Source of the DNA: an uncultured Mycoplasma sp. | GTDB lineage: Bacteria; Bacillota_I; Bacilli_A; RF39; UBA660 | Direction of reading: 5' to 3' | Assembly (NCBI GenBank): GCA_947565485.1 | Contig: CANOGG010000003.1 | Coordinates: 1-15,712 of the forward strand | DNA length: 15,712 nucleotides | Shown: one piece after another, positions 14,218-15,712 of the stretch | Position numbering within the stretch: position 1 is the stretch's first letter | Layout of the letters: each line of letters begins with the position of its first letter | The notes under the pieces: model-generated | What the model was told of the DNA's origin: nothing | Seen by the model: only the letters and a program-made list of their open reading frames with translations | Databases searched by the model: none | Translations under genes and position numbers: made by a program

Positions 14218-15156
14218 ATAATACTCTTCTAAAGTTATATCATTATTATAAATAACATTAGCTGCATCCAGTCCCACATATCTATAATGCCAAGGTTCCG
14301 CATCAAACCCTGTAATATTCTCTTTACCAAGCTTATATCGTTCAATAAAACCATATTTATAAGCATTACTTCTAAGCCAACTACAAACTTGTGTATCCAG
14401 ATAATCTTCTGTCATTGTACTCTCTTTACTAAAAATATCTAAAGCAAGTCCTGTCTGATGTTCTGAATATCCCGGTCTAGCAACTAATTTATCTGCATAA
14501 TCAGAACCTTTAAAATCTTTATATTCTTGATAAATCTTTGCTTGACTTTCATAATCTCGGTAGCTAGTTATAATTAAAAGGTAAATATCTTCCTGATAAG
14601 CCGCATTCCACATCTTAATAAATGCTTCATTTGCCTCACTTCTTAGTTTATGATTCGACCCATAATAATATTTATTGCTAACGTTTACTAAATCATCTGG
14701 CTTATAATCACTATTAAAGTGATAAAACCTATTAATAAGTACCAAATTATCTTTCTCTAAGTCTGCCTCTATATCATGCTCATAAATCTCATAATCATTA
14801 AAAGTATTTACGGCACTAACAGTATCTTTAGCTTCTGTACTCTCATTTGATTTGTGATAATCTAAATACCTCTCTAAATTATCTTTTATAAAATATTTGT
14901 CTTTAAATAACTCTACTAAAAAGACATCTTTCTCGTTGTTTGCTAGCTCTTCCAACTTTTCTTTCGGAAAATGCTCTTTCAATAAATTAATCTCATCCTC
15001 TAAATAACCCTTATCTTGCAATCTCGTAAAAACATTGCTTTTTTGTTCCTTATTATTCTTAACCTGAATAATCACCAAGAGACTTCCACTAAGAATTATA
15101 ATCACTGCTAAAGCAATCCATACTTGCTTCCTTATCTTTAACTTAACTTTTTTCAA
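14197..15156 (-). CDS. VanY-family D-alanyl-D-alanine carboxypeptidase
   Basis: A 319-residue cell-wall enzyme that removes the terminal D-Ala from peptidoglycan peptides, acting outside the membrane. It has a very basic N-end (KKVKLKIRK), one membrane anchor (about 13-32), a charged stalk of about 120 residues, then the VanY/LAS metallopeptidase domain (about 165-319). The domain has ITSYRDYESQ, ARPGYSEHQTGLALDIF (His and Asp zinc ligands, about 225-241) and EPWHYRYVG (third ligand His, about 289). The start is TTG 15156, supported by AGGTGA 7 bases upstream and by the lysine-rich signal-anchor that begins there; no ATG fits. The family includes both housekeeping carboxypeptidases and glycopeptide-resistance VanY. 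No vanRSHAX genes are nearby, so a housekeeping role is more likely. Confidence 0.9.
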   Translation of the reverse strand: MKKVKLKIRKQVWIALAVIIILSGSLLVIIQVKNNKEQKSNVFTRLQDKGYLEDEINLLKEHFPKEKLEELANNEKDVFLVELFKDKYFIKDNLERYLDYHKSNESTEAKDTVSAVNTFNDYEIYEHDIEADLEKDNLVLINRFYHFNSDYKPDDLVNVSNKYYYGSNHKLRSEANEAFIKMWNAAYQEDIYLLIITSYRDYESQAKIYQEYKDFKGSDYADKLVARPGYSEHQTGLALDIFSKESTMTEDYLDTQVCSWLRSNAYKYGFIERYKLGKENITGFDAEPWHYRYVGLDAANVIYNNDITLEEYYAYFLRE

Positions 15157-15174
15157 ATAAAATCACCTAATTCT

Positions 15175-15203
15175 ATTATAACCTGTAAATTTTTATTTGA
15201 CAA
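15175..15203 (-). promoter_or_regulatory. Sigma-A promoter of the VanY-family gene
   Basis: On the minus strand: TTGTCA (15203-15198), a 17-bp spacer, TATAAT (15180-15175). The TATAAT ends only 18 bases before the TTG start, so the leader is about 10 bases and begins close to the AGGTGA. Confidence 0.8.
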
Positions 15204-15225
15204 ATTAAATTATTCGCGGTAATAT
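15197..15225 (+). promoter_or_regulatory. Sigma-A promoter of the small gene at 15259
   Basis: TTGACA (15197-15202), a 17-bp spacer, TAATAT (15220-15225). Its -35 shares five bases with the -35 of the divergent promoter on the other strand. Confidence 0.8.
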
Positions 15226-15258
15226 GGAAATGTAAATATAAAAGTAAAGGGTGTTACT

Positions 15259-15618
15259 ATGCATAATAATAAAATAATTTTAAGTTACTGTTCAAACTTT
15301 AATCGTATTATGAGTGCTGACTTTCTTGAAGGAGACAATTTATCTCTCCAACTTGTAAAAATATATAAAGATTTCATCTTCAAAATCGACTTAAACAATC
15401 CTGAAGATATCAAAAAAGTTATAGATATCGATAAAACTATGGGTAAATACGTTGAAGACTATTATTTCCGTAAAGCCCTAAGAGCTGAAATCCTCACTAT
15501 CAAAGTGAAAAAAACAACTGGCGACGTTATCCGAACTATTGTCGAAAATATCATCAGTATCTTTAAACGTTACGAACTCGAATCAACCCGCAAAATATAC
15601 ATTTCCAAGTGGATATAA
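15259..15618 (+). CDS. Small uncharacterised protein
   Basis: A 119-residue soluble protein I do not recognise. It has no signal peptide or membrane segment. It appears mixed alpha/beta: an N-terminal strand (NKIILSYCS), an acidic centre (KIDLNNPEDIKKVIDIDKTMG), and a basic C-terminal half rich in Lys/Arg and Ile (KALRAEILTIKVKK, IISIFKRYELESTRK). The ATG is well supported by AAAGGGTG at normal distance and by the consensus promoter upstream. It is a single-gene unit between the divergent VanY-family gene and the epimerase gene, which has its own promoter. Confidence 0.75.
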   Translation: MHNNKIILSYCSNFNRIMSADFLEGDNLSLQLVKIYKDFIFKIDLNNPEDIKKVIDIDKTMGKYVEDYYFRKALRAEILTIKVKKTTGDVIRTIVENIISIFKRYELESTRKIYISKWI

Positions 15619-15625
15619 CGCCAAT

Positions 15626-15654
15626 TTGACAAACAACTATTTTTGTTATATAAT
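15626..15654 (+). promoter_or_regulatory. Perfect consensus sigma-A promoter of the epimerase gene
   Basis: TTGACA (15626-15631), exactly 17 bp, TATAAT (15649-15654), matching the consensus at all 12 positions. It starts 8 bases after the upstream stop codon, and transcription would begin near 15661. Confidence 0.9.
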
Positions 15655-15680
15655 AACTCCTACAAAAAGGGGTTTTTAAT

Positions 15681-15712
15681 ATGAAAATTTTAGTTACCGG
15701 CGGCGCCGGATT
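15681..15712 (+). CDS. NAD-dependent epimerase/dehydratase, N-terminal start
   Basis: Partial, cut off by the right edge. The ten visible residues, MKILVTGGAG, are the classic opening of extended short-chain dehydrogenases such as UDP-glucose 4-epimerase and dTDP-glucose 4,6-dehydratase; the glycines start the GxxGxxG nucleotide-binding turn. AAAAGGGG precedes the ATG. The specific sugar substrate cannot be told from this fragment. Confidence 0.8.
   Translation, partial: MKILVTGGAG

Noticed and set aside
15655..15677. Terminator AACTCC/GGGGTT followed by T5 before the epimerase gene
   Set aside because: The left arm lies upstream of the predicted transcription start of the consensus promoter, and the right arm is the ribosome-binding site; it could only act on readthrough from the gene at 15259, and one pair is G-T.

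Overview
The window is AT-rich chromosomal DNA from a low-GC, Gram-positive, endospore-forming bacterium of the Bacillota (Firmicutes). The evidence for this is a germination protease (gpr), SpoIID, a SpoIIID-like regulator, RNase HIII, ComEA/ComEC and classic sigma-A promoters with AGGAGG/AGGTGA ribosome-binding sites. TGA is used as a stop (for example at the end of cvpA), so the genetic code is standard and not the mycoplasma code. Gene content and composition fit an uncultured gut-type Bacilli lineage near the Erysipelotrichales, but the sequence alone does not fix the taxon.

Left part (1-7.3 kb): the end of lepA, a two-HTH SpoIIID-like regulator, hemW, a small cadherin-like surface protein, comEA, comEC, a DUF1016/YhcG-type nuclease, and holA. 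In Bacillus subtilis the order comEA-comEC-holA-rpsT-gpr-spoIIP-lepA-hemN(hemW)-hrcA is contiguous. This window keeps much of that neighbourhood in rearranged form, without rpsT, spoIIP or hrcA. hemW is split by five in-frame TAA codons within 90 bases. The DUF1016 gene looks imported and carries a one-base frameshift 11 codons after its start. A 22-23 bp palindromic repeat array ends in a terminator-like hairpin that runs into the -35 box of comEA.

Middle part (7.3-13.1 kb): an uncharacterised gene and rnhC on the minus strand, divergent from a plus-strand cvpA-trxA-nudix cluster. Then comes gpr, which has a forespore-type (sigma-F/G) -10 element, converging and overlapping by 14 bases with spoIID on the minus strand. 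A small two-TM protein lies upstream of spoIID.

Right part (13.2-15.7 kb): a guanine deaminase-type CDA enzyme, then a tRNA cluster (Lys-CTT, Ile-GAT, Glu-TTC) with its own promoter and terminator. A VanY-family D,D-carboxypeptidase lies on the minus strand; its terminator is built into its last codons. Back-to-back with it is a small uncharacterised gene, the two promoters sharing -35 bases. At the right edge is the start of a Rossmann-fold sugar epimerase/dehydratase behind a perfect consensus promoter.

Themes: competence DNA uptake (comEA/comEC), replication and repair (holA, rnhC), sporulation and cell wall (SpoIIID-like, gpr, spoIID, VanY), and housekeeping translation (lepA, tRNAs). 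Two genes are disrupted (hemW, DUF1016). These may be real decay or assembly/sequencing errors, which cannot be told apart from one sequence.
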